From Charina bottae (Eukaryota > Chordata > Lepidosauria > Squamata > Charinaidae), in the NCBI GenBank assembly GCA_023362775.1, contig JALMGJ010000002.1, positions 35,427,914 through 35,491,913 of the forward strand: DNA of 64,000 bases, given 5' to 3'. A program made the translations under genes and the position numbers. Positions 43,128-54,369 of the stretch are shown here, one piece after another. The first letter of the stretch is position 1, and each line of letters begins with the position of its first letter. The notes under the pieces are model-generated. The model was not told where the DNA came from and did no database searches. It saw only the letters and a list, made by a program, of their open reading frames with translations.

Positions 43128-46100
43128 ATCTATCTATCTATCATCCATCCATCCATCTTATCTATCTCTATCTCAGATATCTCTATCTCTATCTCTATCT
43201 CTATCTCTATCTCTATCTCTATCTCTATCTCTATCTCTATCTCTATCTCTATCTCTATCTCTATCTCTCTACCTACCTACCTACCTTCCATCCATCCATC
43301 CATCCATCTCATTCTCTCTCTCTCTATCTATCTATCTATCATATCTATCTAGGGGGTCCAGGATTGCATGGGAATGAGAGAGTACCTAACCCTGAGTGAG
43401 AGACAGGGTAGGTAAGAGTGACTGTTTGCCCCTTTGTGGCTAGTGAGAGAGGCCACAGGGGGCATAGTGAGTGACTGGATTGGTGAATGGAATGGGGGGG
43501 TTGAGGCTTTCCAGCGCCGAGAGCTTTTGCTGGTTGCGCTGGTGGCCTACGACTCCCCAGGAAGATTGAGAGTGAAAGGATGGATGGATGGAAGAGATCC
43601 CCGCTTAGATCCAGGTTTTCGAGGGTTCCGGGAGTGGAGGCGACCTAACCCTGAGTGAGAGATTGGCTGTATTACTGAGACCTGCCTGGGCCCAGAGGGA
43701 GGATTTCAGGTGTGGCACCAGCCGAGAGACAGGGCAGGGGAGGAGGGGTGGCAGTTATCATCAGAGAGTCTTTGATGGATTTCAGGGGCCTTGCTCCACA
43801 AGTATCCGGATGTGAGACCCTGTTTTTCAAGTTCGGTGCCCGAGAACAGTTGGGAGTGTTGCTATTGTACCTGCTGCATAGCAACCTCCCTGCCTGAGCT
43901 GCTGGAGGCCGTCTCGGGGTTGGCGGTGGAGTTCCCCAGGCTTATGGTCCTGGGGGATTTTAACTTGCCGTCCCTGGGGTGTACCTCGGAAGCGGCTCGG
44001 GAGTTCATGGCCACCATGGCAGCCATGGGCCTGTCTCAGATTATTCGGGATCCGACTCGAGACAGTGGACTCACTCCGGATTTGGTTTTCTTGTCAGAGC
44101 AATGGCAAAGTGACCTGAGGGGAAAGTTAGAACTATCCCCATTGTCATGGTCAGATCACGTCCTGATATCCCTAAGATTCTCTTATGCCGCCCCACTCCG
44201 CAGGGAGGCAGGACCTATTCGATTGGTCCCCCCCCCCCGGTGACTTATGGACCCATTGAGGTTTCAGAGGGAGCTGGAGGTAATACCTGAAGATCTGCTG
44301 CACGGTCCAGCGGAGGCATTGGCTGCAGCCTGGAACAGGGAGGCGGCCGGTGCCTTGGACAGGACCGCGCCAATGCGACCTCTCCAACCCCATTCGACCC
44401 GTCACTCCCCGTGGTTCACGGAGGAGTTGAGGGTCTTGAAGAGGGTGAAGAGACATCTAGAGCGCCGCTGGAGAAAAACGAAGGCGGAATCGGACCGAAC
44501 ACAATCTAGAGCCGCTATTAAGGCCTACCTTGTGGCGGTAAGAGCGGCGAAACGTGAATATTTCTCCGCGCTTATTGCATCCGCAGAATGCCGTCTGACG
44601 GCCCTGTTCAAGATTACTCGATCTCTCTTGGGTAGGGTGGTATCGACCACCCACCTGCAGGGCCGTGCGGAAGAATTTGCTGAGCATCTGCAGGATAAAA
44701 TCGCTCGGATTCGGTCTAAGTTGGACTCCATGCGTGAAATGCAGTCTGGGGAGATGCCGGGAGAGCGGTCTTGCCCTATTATCTGGGAACGATTTGATCC
44801 TGTTGGACCTGAGGAAGTGGACAGGATCCTTCGAATTGTTAATTCCACCACATGTTATATAGATCCCTGCCCTTCCTGGCTGGTAAAATCAGCCAGGGAG
44901 GTGACATGTGGATGGGTCCAGGCTATGATTAATACATCCTTGGCGGAGGGGGTGGTTCCAACTGCCTTTAAAGAGGCACTGGTGCACCCCCTCCTCAAGA
45001 AGCCAGCCCTGGACCCTACCATCCTGGACAATTTTCGTCCAGTCTCCCACCTCCCCTTTTTGGGAAAGGTGGTTGAGAAAGTGGTGGCGTTGCAACTTCA
45101 AAGGACCCTGGATGAAGCGGATTATCTAGACCCTTTCCAGTCAGGTTTCAGGCTGGGTCATGGGACGGAGACTGCATTGGTCGCGCTTACGGATGATCTC
45201 TGGCGGGAGCGGGATGGTGGTAGTGCATCCATCCTTGCTCTCTTGGATCTCTCAGCGGCATTTGATACCATCGACCATGGTATCCTGTTGGGGCGGCTTA
45301 GGGAGTTGGGGGTGGGCGGCGTAGTTTTGCGCTGGTTTGCCTCCTTCCTCTGAGGCCGCTCCCAGTCAGTGGTAATAGGAGAGGAGAGATCTGACCCTCG
45401 GCCCCTCTTGTGTGGGGTGCCGCAGGGCTCGGTTCTCTCTCCTCTCCTATTTAACATCTACATGAAACCGCTGGGTGAGGTCATCCGACACCATGGGATG
45501 AGGTATCATACTCAATTGTACATCTCCATCCCTGGTGAAGTAAGTGATGCAGTAACCACCCTGTCCCAGTGCCTGGGGGCTGTGAGGGCCTGGATGGGGA
45601 ACAACAGGCTACAATTGAACCCTAGCAAGACCGAGTGGCTGTGGATTGATGGCCTAGTGTCTTCTGGGAAATTATCATATTTGGTTCTTGATGGGGTAGC
45701 ACTGCCCCATTCGGAACCGGTGCGGAACTTGGGGGTCCTTCTAGACTCACGACTCCTGCTCAAAGAGCAGGTGGCGGTCGTGGCTAGGAGGGCTTTTTCA
45801 CAGCTTCGGCTGGTGCACCAGTTACGCCCATTCCTGGATCGCGACGCCCTCCGAACAGTCACTCATGCTCTCGTCATCTCCCAGGTAGATTATTGCAATG
45901 CGCTCTACATGGGGCTACCCTTGAAGACTATCCGGAAGCTTCAGCTGGTGCAGAATGCAGCCGCGCGAGCAATTTTGGGTGCACCGAAATCTGCACATAT
46001 AACACCTTTGCTCCGTGAGCTGCATTGGGTGCCAGTTTGCTTCTGGGTACAATTCAAGGTGTTGGTTATTACCTTTAAAGCCCTACATGGCATGGGGCCA

Positions 46101-46729
46101 GAATACCTAAAGGACCGTCTTATCCTCATTTTATCGACCCGCCCCACCAGGTCATTCAGAGAGGGCCTGCTACGAACCCCATCAATCAAAGAATGTCATC
46201 TGATGGGGTCTAGGAGACAGGCCTTCTCTGTGGTAGCACCCACACTGTGGAACATCTTGCCCCCAGAGTTGAGGCAGATCTCCTCCCTCCCGACCTTTAG
46301 GAAAGAGCTGAAGACCTGGTTTTGCCGCCTGGCATGGGAAGGAGGAAAGGATAGTTCTCGTGGGGGTGGCTAATTCCTTAACTTCATAATGTCCTTCATT
46401 TTTAATTCCACCATCCATCTGGATTTATAATTATTTATTATTTTATATACTGTACATTGATGTTTTATATTTTATTTTAACTATTTTATTGTAAACCGCC
46501 CAGAGTTCCCCGTTGGGGGAGATGGGCAGTTATATAAATTTAATTAAATAAAATAAAAATAAATCTATCATCCATCCATCCATCTTATCCATCTTATCCA
46601 TCGTATCCATCTTATCTCTATCTCTATCTCTATCTCTATCTCTATCTCTATCTCTATCTCTATCTCTATCTCTATCTCTATCTCTATATCTATATCTATA
46701 TCTATATCTATATCTATATCTATCAATCA

Positions 46730-46776
<47 letters not shown>

Positions 46777-47457
46777 GGCTGGGAAGATGGTAGAGTGGAG
46801 GAGGGTGTGAGCTGGTGTGGGAGGGAGCTTGAATGCACATTGACAGAGCTCCCACTTACATTAGCCCAAGCTTACTAGGCCCTACTAACCTGTCAACTGT
46901 GAGTTTTGTTTTGTTTTATATTGATCTTTTGGAAAACTGATGTGGGATATATGGGACATAACAAGAAATTTTTGTACAGTGCCAGCATGAAAAAGAAGGC
47001 ACTTGGTTCCTGCCATAGGAATCCTGCTGAGGGACTTTGTCAAGATACAGCTCATATCCCCATCATAATCTCTACTGTCAGCTAGATCACTCTACTCCAT
47101 TGCTTATATCAAGCTTACACACCAGTGACTAGGGACAATGGATCAGTCATTCCCACTGGCCCCAAGCAGCATGGCCAATGCAGAGAGCTGTTGATCAGTT
47201 ACATCAGGTAGACAGCAAGTTCCCTACTTCGCTGGCATATGCTGTTTTTTAAAGATGTACAAATTTCACATATTTTTATCTTTCCCCTTGCAGATGGTAC
47301 CCTCTACTTCATAAGGTATAAGTGTATCTATAGCAACTATGGAACTTGGTTTTGCAACAGAACAGCGAAGTCAGATCCATATGTACATATTTCAAGTTGT
47401 TGCACCACTGACAAATGTAATGGAGAAATCCCACCTTTTCCTCAGAACTGGAATTAA
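40258..47457 (+). CDS. Ly6/uPAR (three-finger) protein B, secreted type; 3 exons
   Basis: Exons 40258-40309, 42162-42275 and 47294-47457 join in frame (52+114+164 nt) to 109 codons plus stop, with phase-1 GT-AG introns like gene A. Residues 1-17 are a signal peptide. Ten cysteines lie at 23, 26, 34, 41, 48, 66, 76, 91, 92 and 97, ending in CCTTDKCN, with one sequon at N77 (NRT). The chain stops 12 residues after the last cysteine with no hydrophobic tail, so it should be secreted. The first 10 mature residues are close to gene A (AQGxxCKVC), supporting local duplication. Secreted Ly6 proteins and snake three-finger toxins share exon plan and fold; nothing here shows venom expression. Intron 2 contains a whole L2 LINE. 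Confidence 0.87.
40334..40642. mobile_element. hAT-type MITE (cagccTTTCTCAA family)
   Basis: Ends CAGCCTTTCTCAATTTT and GGTTGAGAAACCCTG are inverted, flanked by ctttagag / gtttagag (8 bp, one mismatch). It is a different family from the CAGGGCTTTCC copies. It sits 25 bp inside intron 1 of gene B. Confidence 0.85.
40651..42161. other. Intron 1 of gene B
   Basis: No exon or repeat end recognised. It closes with ttcctcttctctgtcag. Confidence 0.45.
42162..42275 (+). CDS. Ly6 gene B exon 2
   Basis: Acceptor CAG at 42159-42161, donor G|GTAAGA at 42275/42276. Encodes five cysteines (TICKVC...C...C...C) in 38 codons, one codon shorter than gene A exon 2. Confidence 0.9.
42665..42790 (-). mobile_element. 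L2-type LINE 3' terminus
   Basis: (TTTA)n then caccgcccatctcactcaaa and gtgactctgggtttacaata, the minus-strand 3' hallmark. Confidence 0.65.
42908..43350. repeat. (ATCT)n / (ATCC)n / (ATCTCT)n compound microsatellite
   Basis: About 440 bp of near-perfect tetra- and hexanucleotide repeats. It continues on the far side of the L2 insertion at 46560-46772. ORFs reading [11 protein letters not shown] are artefacts of this repeat. Confidence 0.95.
43351..46556 (+). mobile_element. Nearly full-length L2-type LINE
   Basis: Runs from a short 5' UTR-like stretch through endonuclease and RT to a 3' UTR with the hallmark accgcccagagttccccgtt and an A-rich tail. Both ends abut the same tetranucleotide array, so it inserted into the microsatellite. 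It is the most complete copy of the family that is fragmented across the window. Confidence 0.9.
43675..46373 (+). pseudogene. L2-type LINE ORF2 (APE endonuclease + RT), inactivated
   Basis: The N-terminus begins in frame 2 ([16 protein letters not shown], [19 protein letters not shown] at 43712) and moves by a frameshift to frame 3 from about 43791. Frame 3 is then continuous to 46373 apart from stops at 44241 (in a poly-C run) and 45351 (TGA for CGA, a CpG change). RT motifs: [59 protein letters not shown] and [20 protein letters not shown]. The catalytic LYADD stretch is missing: MRYH runs directly into TQLYIS, an in-frame loss of five codons near 45510. The copy at 59180 keeps LYADN there. 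So it is non-functional. Confidence 0.87.
46560..46772. repeat. (ATCC)n/(ATCTCT)n/(ATCT)n array, right half
   Basis: Continuation of the 42908-43350 array after the L2 insertion. Confidence 0.95.
46773..47293. other. End of intron 2 of gene B
   Basis: No gene recognised. Closes with atctttccccttgcag. Confidence 0.45.
47294..47457 (+). CDS. Ly6 gene B exon 3
   Basis: Acceptor ccccttgcag ends at 47293. Encodes the last five cysteines ending CCTTDKCNG and a short polar tail; TAA at 47455-47457. No GPI signal. Confidence 0.9.
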
Positions 47458-48094
47458 ACAACAGAGAAGGCTGTTAAGTATTGTGGCTGACTTTCTATTA
47501 ACTCCCCATAAAACTCTCTTTTCACCTGGAAAACCTGCCAAGACTTTTTAATATCCACAGCATTATTCTCTGGTCCATACCTTGTTTCTCTTTCATTTAA
47601 GGATTAGCAGTGGGGGCTCTTCCCAGATTTTATTGAACTCCAATTCCAAACAGTCTGAGCAAGCATGGCCAATGGTGAGGGATGTTGGGACTTGCAGTCC
47701 AACAACATCTGGAGGGCCACACGCTGCTCATCCTTGATTTAATGCAACTTACTCCTGAAGAAACCTGCATGGGATTGTAGCCTACATGTTGTATAATACA
47801 TATTTAGAAGAAGTTTCATGAGGGCTCATTGTACGTAATAATCTCTCTGCTTAGCTCACTTGGATAATTTTGGGCAACGAGAAGATTTTGCGATTGGAAC
47901 AGACCTCTCTATGCTGTTTATATTCTTCTTGTAACTTGCAAAATCAGAATACATCTGCAAAATAAATTTGGTATGTATTTCAGTTACCCCTTTATCTCGT
48001 TGTCTATTGCCCTGAATGCAATTAGAACAACACATCTGAGTACAAAACAAAGCAACCTTGGCAATCGTTCGAGAGAAGATTGGTTGTTCTTCTA
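47458..48094. other. 3' flank of gene B
   Basis: Probable 3' UTR at the start. A small dispersed repeat lies at about 47630-47745 (ttgggacttgcagtccaaca). An AATAAA occurs at 47959. No other gene is seen. Confidence 0.4.
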
Positions 48095-48436
48095 GCTCAG
48101 GGAGTCCTCGCCTAACAACCATTTGTTTAGCGACAGTTTGGACTTACGATGGTGCTGAAAAAAATGACTTACAACCAGTCTTCACACACACATAGCATCC
48201 CATGGTCACGTGATCACCATTTTTGACCTTCCCAGCCAGCTTCTGGCAAGCAAAATCAATGGGGAACCACGTGATTCACTTAACAATCACATGGTTCACT
48301 TAACGTCTGCAGTGATTTGCTCAACGACCGCTGCAAAAAAGGTCATAAAATTGGATCAGATTTGCTTAATGATTGCTTCACTTAGCAACCAAAATTCCAG
48401 TTCTAATTGTGGCCGTTAAGCAAGGACTACCTGTAC
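48095..48436. mobile_element. DNA-transposon-like repeat with inverted ends
   Basis: Left end gggagtcctcgcctaacaac and right end gttaagcaaggactacctgt are imperfect inverted repeats. The interior repeats phrases such as cacttaacaatcac. This layout matches a non-autonomous DNA element common in squamates; the superfamily is not assigned. Confidence 0.7.
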
Positions 48437-48999
48437 CCCATAACTCTTCAAGCAGATATGGGGGGGGGGGAAACATTGAGGTCCTAATGGACCACCCTTC
48501 AGATCTTGTGAGCTAAATTTTTCATGGTAGCAATAAAAGTTATACATGATCTGGAACTGGGGGATATTACCATCAGCCCTCTTCCATGGACAGATCACTC
48601 CCTATTAACCTTGGAGTTTTTGGTGGTAATTCCCTGCCACAGAGAGGAAAGACCTATGAATGGTTAACCCTAGGAGCTTGATGGACCTGACCAGGTTTCA
48701 GAGGGAACTTGGGGTTGTCCCTGAGGTTCTGATGCATGGTTCAATTAAAATTTAGTTGCCACTTGGAATGAAAGGGTGATGATGGCCTTCAATTGGATCA
48801 TGTCTGTGTAGAGTCTCTCTGCTCATGGATTCCAGCAGCCTATGGATGATGAAGCGGCAGAAGGGACACCTAGAAGAAGACGAAGAGTGGCTAAGAGCCC
48901 TTCTGAAGATTACCTTAAAAACTTGACTCTTCCCCCAGGCCTTGGGTTGAGTGATTGGTATGTCCTTTCTAGGTTCTCTTGATTAGGATGATTGGTTTC

Positions 49000-49235
49000 T
49001 TCCAGACATATGGAGTTTCCCATTTATATTACCTATATTTTATTAATGTTTTTAGTGTATGCTGCCCAGGGTCTTTATAGAGTTGGGCAGAATTAAATTA
49101 AATTAAATTAAATTAAAAATTAAATTAAATTAAAAATCAAATTAAAAATTAAATTACATTAAAAATTAAATTAAATAATTAAATTAAATTAAATTAAATT
49201 AAATTAAATTAAATTAAATTAAATTAAATTAGTGA
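49000..49235 (+). mobile_element. L2-type LINE 3' end with (TTAAA)n tail
   Basis: gctgcccagggtctttatag...gggcagaattaaattaaa is the family 3' hallmark. The tail has expanded into ~150 bp of (AAATT)n. Decayed LINE sequence extends upstream to about 48590. Confidence 0.7.
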
Positions 49236-49814
49236 AATATAATTATTGCACCACTATTATTTCATTTGCTGTTTGCTGGTCATTGGCCATGTTCAAGGCA
49301 ACCTGGTTCTTCCTGGGTTAAGCATTTGCAGGGCCACTGTGAGGATTACCATGGGCATTGGACAGATAAAGTCACTTAGGTGTGCTCTTAATTGGATTCC
49401 AGCTATGCAGGTCCTATGGAGTTGACTGAGGTATGGCCTCGTCCAGTTATCTGGAATGTGTTTGAGCCTGTTAGATCTGAGGAAGTGGACATGGTCCTTG
49501 GTACTGTGTAATGGGAAGGAGGAATAAACTTGAGGAACAGGAAGAAGAGCCACAACCAAGGCAACAGTCAGATGAAAGAAATCTGAGTCCGAGGCAGAAA
49601 TGTAATTTGAGAAAGCATCTCAGACAAGACCCTCCCTAATTCTCATGAAGAAAAAGGGAAGGGGGGGGGAAGCGCATTGAGACTTGCAAGATTCTGTTAG
49701 CATAACCTTATAGCAAAAGTAGTATTAGCTTGCGTCTCTTTGGTTTCCAAGATTGGTCTACCTGGAGGGCTGACAGGCTGAGAGTGCAGCCACATGTGTT
49801 TTTGCTTGTTTGGG

Positions 49815-50370
49815 TTTTAAATTATTTATTTATTTATTTATTTACTTACTTATTTGATTTTTGTAGCCGGCCATCTCACACATTTGACTTTGGCCAGCTT
49901 ACAGAGATAAAAACACAGAAAACCCACCACCTATAACCACCCGGCACCCAAGGATAAACAATCATTCAACCCCCCTGCTAAAAACACACACATCAATAAT
50001 AATAGTGGTCATCCCCCCCCCCCCTTGCCTGGTCCCAAATCCCTGGGGAAGCAGCCAGGTCTTCAATGCCTTGTGAAAGGCTAGCAGGATTGGGGCCATC
50101 TGAATCTCCAAGGGCATGCTGTTTCCATAGGGCAGGTACTGCAACTGAGAAGGCATGACTCCGGGGTCCAACAAGATGGCACTGTTTGATAGGAGGGACC
50201 CAGATCATGCCCTCTCTCCTGGAACTGGGTTGGTGAGCAAAAACAATCGGAGAAAGGCAGTCCTGCAGGTGGCTGGGGCCTCTGCCATGGAGGGCTTTAT
50301 AGATGGTGACCAGCATGTTAAATTGCACCCAGAAGCTAGTGCAGCTCACAGAGCAGCAGTGTTATATGGG
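49815..50370 (-). mobile_element. L2-type LINE 3' end
   Basis: Minus-strand translation 50349-49993 shows FWVQFNMLVTIYKALHGRGP and HLQDCLSPIV, matching the common L2 C-terminus. The (TTTA)n at 49825 marks the tail side. Confidence 0.75.
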
Positions 50371-50390
50371 CATAATGAGAAATGCCAAAA

Positions 50391-50685
50391 ACTGGCCATA
50401 CCGCCTCTCTTCAAGCATACATTGCTGGATCCAACAGAGTTGGACAATTTTCATCCCATCTCTCATCTTTCCTTTTTAGGGAAAGTTGTTGAGAAGGTAG
50501 TCAGTTTGCAGCTCCAAAGGACCCCGGAGGAAGCAGACTATATGGACCCCTTTCAGTCTCGATTCAGACCTGGACACAGTACTGAGATGGTGTTGGTTAC
50601 ACTTGTCCATCTGCTATGGCAGGCTCAGAATGGGGGCAGTGCATTTACTCTCTTCCTTCTTGATCTGTTTGTTGTTTATTCGTTC
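50391..50685 (+). mobile_element. L2-type LINE RT fragment
   Basis: Translation [40 protein letters not shown] and DPFQSRFRPGHSTEMVLVTL, interrupted at about 50686 by an RTE element on the other strand. Confidence 0.8.
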
Positions 50686-51735
50686 AGTCGCTTCTGACTC
50701 TTCGTGACTTCATGGACCAGCCCACGCCAGAGCTTCCTGTCGGCCGTCACCACCTCAGCTCCCCCAAGGTCAAGTCCGTCACATCCAGAATATCATCCAT
50801 CCATCTTGCCCTTGGTCGGCCCCTCTTCCTTTTGCTTTCCACTTTCCCTAGCATCGGCATCTTCTCCAGGGTATCCTGTCTTCTCATTACGTGGCCAAAG
50901 TACTTCAGTTTTGCCTTTAATATAATTCCCTCAAGTGAGCAGTCCGGCTTTATTTCCTGGAGTATGGACTGGTTTGAACTTCTTGCAGTCCAAGGCACTC
51001 TCAGAATTTTCCTCCAACACCACAGTTCAAAAGCATTTATCTTCCTTTGCTCAGCCTTCCTTATGGTCCAGCTCTCACAGCCATAGGTTACTATGGGGAA
51101 TACCATTGCTTTAACTATGCGGACCTTTGTTGTCAGTGTGATGTCTCTGCTCTTAACTATTTTATCGAGATTTGTCATTGCTCTCCTCCCAAGAAGTAGA
51201 CGTCTTCTGATTTCCTGGCTGCAGTCAGCGTCTGCAGTAATCTTTGCGCCTAGAAATACAAAGTCTGTTACTGCCTCCACGTTTTCTCCCTCTGTTTGCC
51301 AGTTATCAATCAAGCTGGTTGCCATCATCTTGGTTTTTTTGAGGTTTAACTGCAACCCAGCTTTTGCGCTTTCTTCTTTCACCTTCGTCATAAGGCTCCT
51401 CACCTCCTCCTCACTTTCAGCCATCAAAGTGATATCATCTGCATATCTGAGATTGCTAATGTTTCTTCCAGCGATTTTAACTCCAGCCTTGGATTCCTCA
51501 AGCCCAGCACGTTGCATGATGTGTTCTGCGTACAGGTTGAATAGGTAGGGTGAGAGTATACAGCCCTGCCGTACTCCTTTCCCAATCTTAAACCAGTCTG
51601 TTCTTCCCTGGTCTGTTCTTACTGTTGCTACTTGGTCGTTATACAGATTCCTCAGGAGGCAGACAAGATGACTTGGTATCCCCATACCACCAAGAACTTG
51701 CCACAATTTGTTATGATCCACACAGTCAAAGTTTG
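50686..51735 (-). mobile_element. RTE (Bov-B-like) LINE, 3' third
   Basis: Minus-strand frame from FDCVDHNKLWQVLGGMG through GVRQGCILSPYLFNLYAEH, RYADDITLMAE, FLGAKITADADCSQEIRRRL, VKAMVFPIVTYGCESWTI, FELWCWRKILRVPWTARSSN and RGRPRARWMDDI is open, with the catalytic YADD intact. The 3' end (gtcacgaagagtcagaagcg) is the RTE/Bov-B type. It is 5' truncated and diverged from the 52098 copy. The adjacent plus-strand segment 51742-51838 reads LWMEVRNIVQEAATKTIPKK, which may be an inverted 5' piece of the same insertion. Confidence 0.88.
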
Positions 51736-51839
51736 AAGGATTAGATCTGGTAGACAGAGTGCCTGAAGAACTATGGATGGAGGTTCGTAACATTGTACAG
51801 GAGGCAGCAACTAAAACCATCCCAAAGAAAAATATGCTT

Positions 51840-52097
51840 GGGGACAGAAGGAGATTGGAGATACTTGGAGATGGCTAGCACCTTAGATTCGCTCTGAGGG
51901 GCCCTTTTTATAACTTAAGAATACTCTGCCTTTGGATTCTGTTTTACTCATTGTATTTTAAATTATGGTTTATTACGTATGTTTTTATTAGAAATGTATA
52001 TCAATGATTTTAATTCTGTTGTAAGCCGCCCAGAGTCCCCCTTGGGGGAGTTGGGCGGTGATAAATCCAATCAATCAATCAATCAATAAATAAATAA
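51840..52097 (+). mobile_element. L2-type LINE 3' UTR
   Basis: gtaagccgcccagagtcccc and gagttgggcggtgataaatc followed by (AATC)n/(AAAT)n; probably the continuation of the L2 interrupted at 50685. Confidence 0.7.
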
Positions 52098-54252
52098 ATG
52101 GAAGCAAAAGGCAAGGGAGAAAGAGAAAGATATAACCAACTGAATGCAGATTTCCAGAGAATAGCAAGGAGAGATAAGAAGGCCTTCTTAAATGAACAAT
52201 GCAAAGAAATCGAGGAAAACAATACAATGGGGAAGACTAGAAATCTCTTCAAGAAAATCGGAGATATCAAGGGAACGTTTTGTGCAAAGATGGGCATGAT
52301 AAAGGACAAAAAAGGCAGGGACCTAACAGAAGCAGAAGAGATTAAGAAGAGGTGGCAAGAATACACAGAAGAACTATAAAAGAAAGATCTTAATGTCCCT
52401 GATAAATACGATGGGGTGGTCACTGACCTTGAGCCGGACATCCAAAGAGTGAAGTCAAGTGGGCCTTAGGAAGCATTACTAACAACAAAGCTAGTGGAGA
52501 AGACAGTATCCCAGCTGAGCTATTTAAAATCCTAAAAGATGATGCTGTTAAAGTGCTGCATTCAATATGCCAACAAATTTGGAAAACTCAACAGTGGCCA
52601 CAGGATTGGAAAAGGTCAGTTTACGTTCCAATTCCAAAGAAGGGCAATGCCAAAGAATGTTCAAACTACCGTACAATTGCGCTCATTTCACATGCTAGCA
52701 AGGTTATGCTCAAAATCCTACAAGCTAGGCTTCAGCAGTATGTGAACCGAGAACTACCAGAAGTGCAAGCTGGGTTTCGAAGAGGCAGAGGAACTAGAGA
52801 TCAGATTGCCAACATTCGCTGGATCATGGAAAAAGCAAGAGAGTTCCAGAAAAACATCTACTTCTGCTTCATTGACTACGCTAAAGCCTTTGATTGTGTG
52901 GATCACAACAAACTGGCAAATTCTTAAAGAGATGGGAGTACCAGACCACTTTACCTGTCTCCTGAGAAACCTGTATGCGGGTCAAGGAGCAACAGTTAGA
53001 GCCGGTCATGGAACAACCGATTGGTTCAAAATTGGGAAAGGAGTACGATAAGGCTGTATATTATCACCCTGCTTATTTAACTTATATGCAGAGTACATCA
53101 TGAGAAACACCGGACTGGATGAATCACAAGCCGGAGTTAAGATTGCCGGGAGAAATATCAACAACCTCAGATATGCAGACGATACCACCCTAATGGCAGA
53201 AAGTGAAGAGGAACTAAAGAGCCTCTTGATGAGGGTGAAAGAGGAGAGTGCAAAAGCTGGCTTGAAACTCAACATTAAAAAAACTCAGATCATGGCATCT
53301 GGTCCCATCACTTCCTGGCAAATAGAAGGGGAAGAAATGGAAGCAGTGACAGATTTTATTTTCTTGGGCTCCAAGATCACCGCAGACGGTGACTGCAGCC
53401 ATGAAATTAAAAGACGCTTGCTCCTTGGGAGGAAAGCTATGGCAAACCTAGACAGCATATTAAAAAGCAGAGACATCACCTTGCCGACAAACGTCCGTAT
53501 AGTTCAGGGCTTTCCAAAGTGCCGCCGCTGGCGACACACCTGGCGGCGGCGGCGGGAGCGGCGACACGCGCACGCACGGCGGCGGCGCGGGGGGGCGTGC
53601 GGCGGCGCGCGCGCACGGCGGCAGCGCGGGGGGCGTGCGGCGGCGCGGGGGGCGTGCGGCGGCGCGCGCGCACGGCGGCGGCGCGGGAGGGGCGTGCGGC
53701 GGCGCGCGCGTGCATGGCGGCCGCCGTGCACGCGCGCGCCGCCGCTTCCGGGTGGTGTGGCGACACACCACGCTGTGTGTGGCGACACACTTTTGTGTCG
53801 CGACACACAGTTTGGAAAGCTCTGGTATAGTTAATGCTATGGTTTTTCCAGTAGTAATGTATGGCTGTGAGAGTTGGATGCTTTCGAACTGGTGCTGGAG
53901 AAGACATTTAAGAGTCCCTTGGACTGCAAGGAGGTCAAATCGGTCAATCCTAAAGGAAATCAACCCTGACTGCTCATTGGAAGGACAGATAGTGAAGCTG
54001 AAGCTCAAATACTTTGGCCACCTAATGAGAAGAGAGGGCTCACTGGAAAAGACCCTGATGCTGGGAAAGACTGAAGGCAAAAGGAGAAGGGGACGGCAGA
54101 GGATGAGATGGTTAGATAGCATCACCGATGTGATGAACATGAACTTGAGTAAACTCCGGGAGGCAGTGGAGGACAGGAAGGCCTGGCGTGCTATGGTCCA
54201 TGAGGTCACGAAGAGTCGGACACGACTAAACGACTGAACAACAACAACAAAC
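52098..54252 (+). mobile_element. Bov-B (RTE) LINE
   Basis: RT region reads, across several frames, GRDLTEAEEIKKRWQEYTEE, NKASGEDSIPAELFKILKDD, QARLQQYVNRELPEVQAGFR, GRGTRDQIANIRWIMEKARE, CFIDYAKAFDCVDHNKL, GCILSPCLF-type and RYADDTTLMAES. The C-terminus reads RRGRQRMRWLDSITDVMNMN. The 3' end (cacgaagagtcggacacgac, tgaacaacaacaacaa) is diagnostic of Bov-B. It is 5' truncated, has frameshifts (near 52380-52550, 52920) and stops, has lost part of the segment before WCWRRHLRVPW, and is split by a hAT MITE at 53505. Confidence 0.9.
53505..53824. mobile_element. hAT-type MITE, copy 3, with CpG-rich CGG core
   Basis: Ends CAGGGCTTTCCAAAGTG and CAGTTTGGAAAGCTCTG, flanked by a perfect 8-bp duplication gtatagtt (53497-53504, 53825-53832) inside the Bov-B frame. 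The core is about 200 bp of (GCGGCG)-rich sequence dense in CpG. Inner repeats cgacacacc/gtggcgacac occur at both ends. Confidence 0.93.
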
Positions 54253-54276
54253 CTGTAATGGAAAAAATATCTGAGG

Positions 54277-54369
54277 AAAGGAAGGAAGGAAGGAAGGAAG
54301 GAAGGAAGGAAGGAAGGAAGGAAGGAAGGAAGGAAGGAAGGAAGGAAGGAAGGAAGGAAGGAAGGAAGA
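54277..54369. repeat. (GGAA)n microsatellite
   Basis: About 23 perfect tetranucleotide units just after the Bov-B tail. Confidence 0.95.

Noticed and set aside
42824..43399. ORFs reading [11 protein letters not shown]
   Set aside because: Direct translation of the ATCT microsatellite.
40258..47457. Calling gene B a venom three-finger toxin
   Set aside because: The fold and the CCTTDKCN end are shared by ordinary secreted Ly6 proteins; the sequence alone gives no evidence of venom expression or toxic activity.
53460..54237. Arginine/alanine-rich ORFs across the GC-rich block
   Set aside because: They come from CGG repeats of a MITE joined to Bov-B frames.
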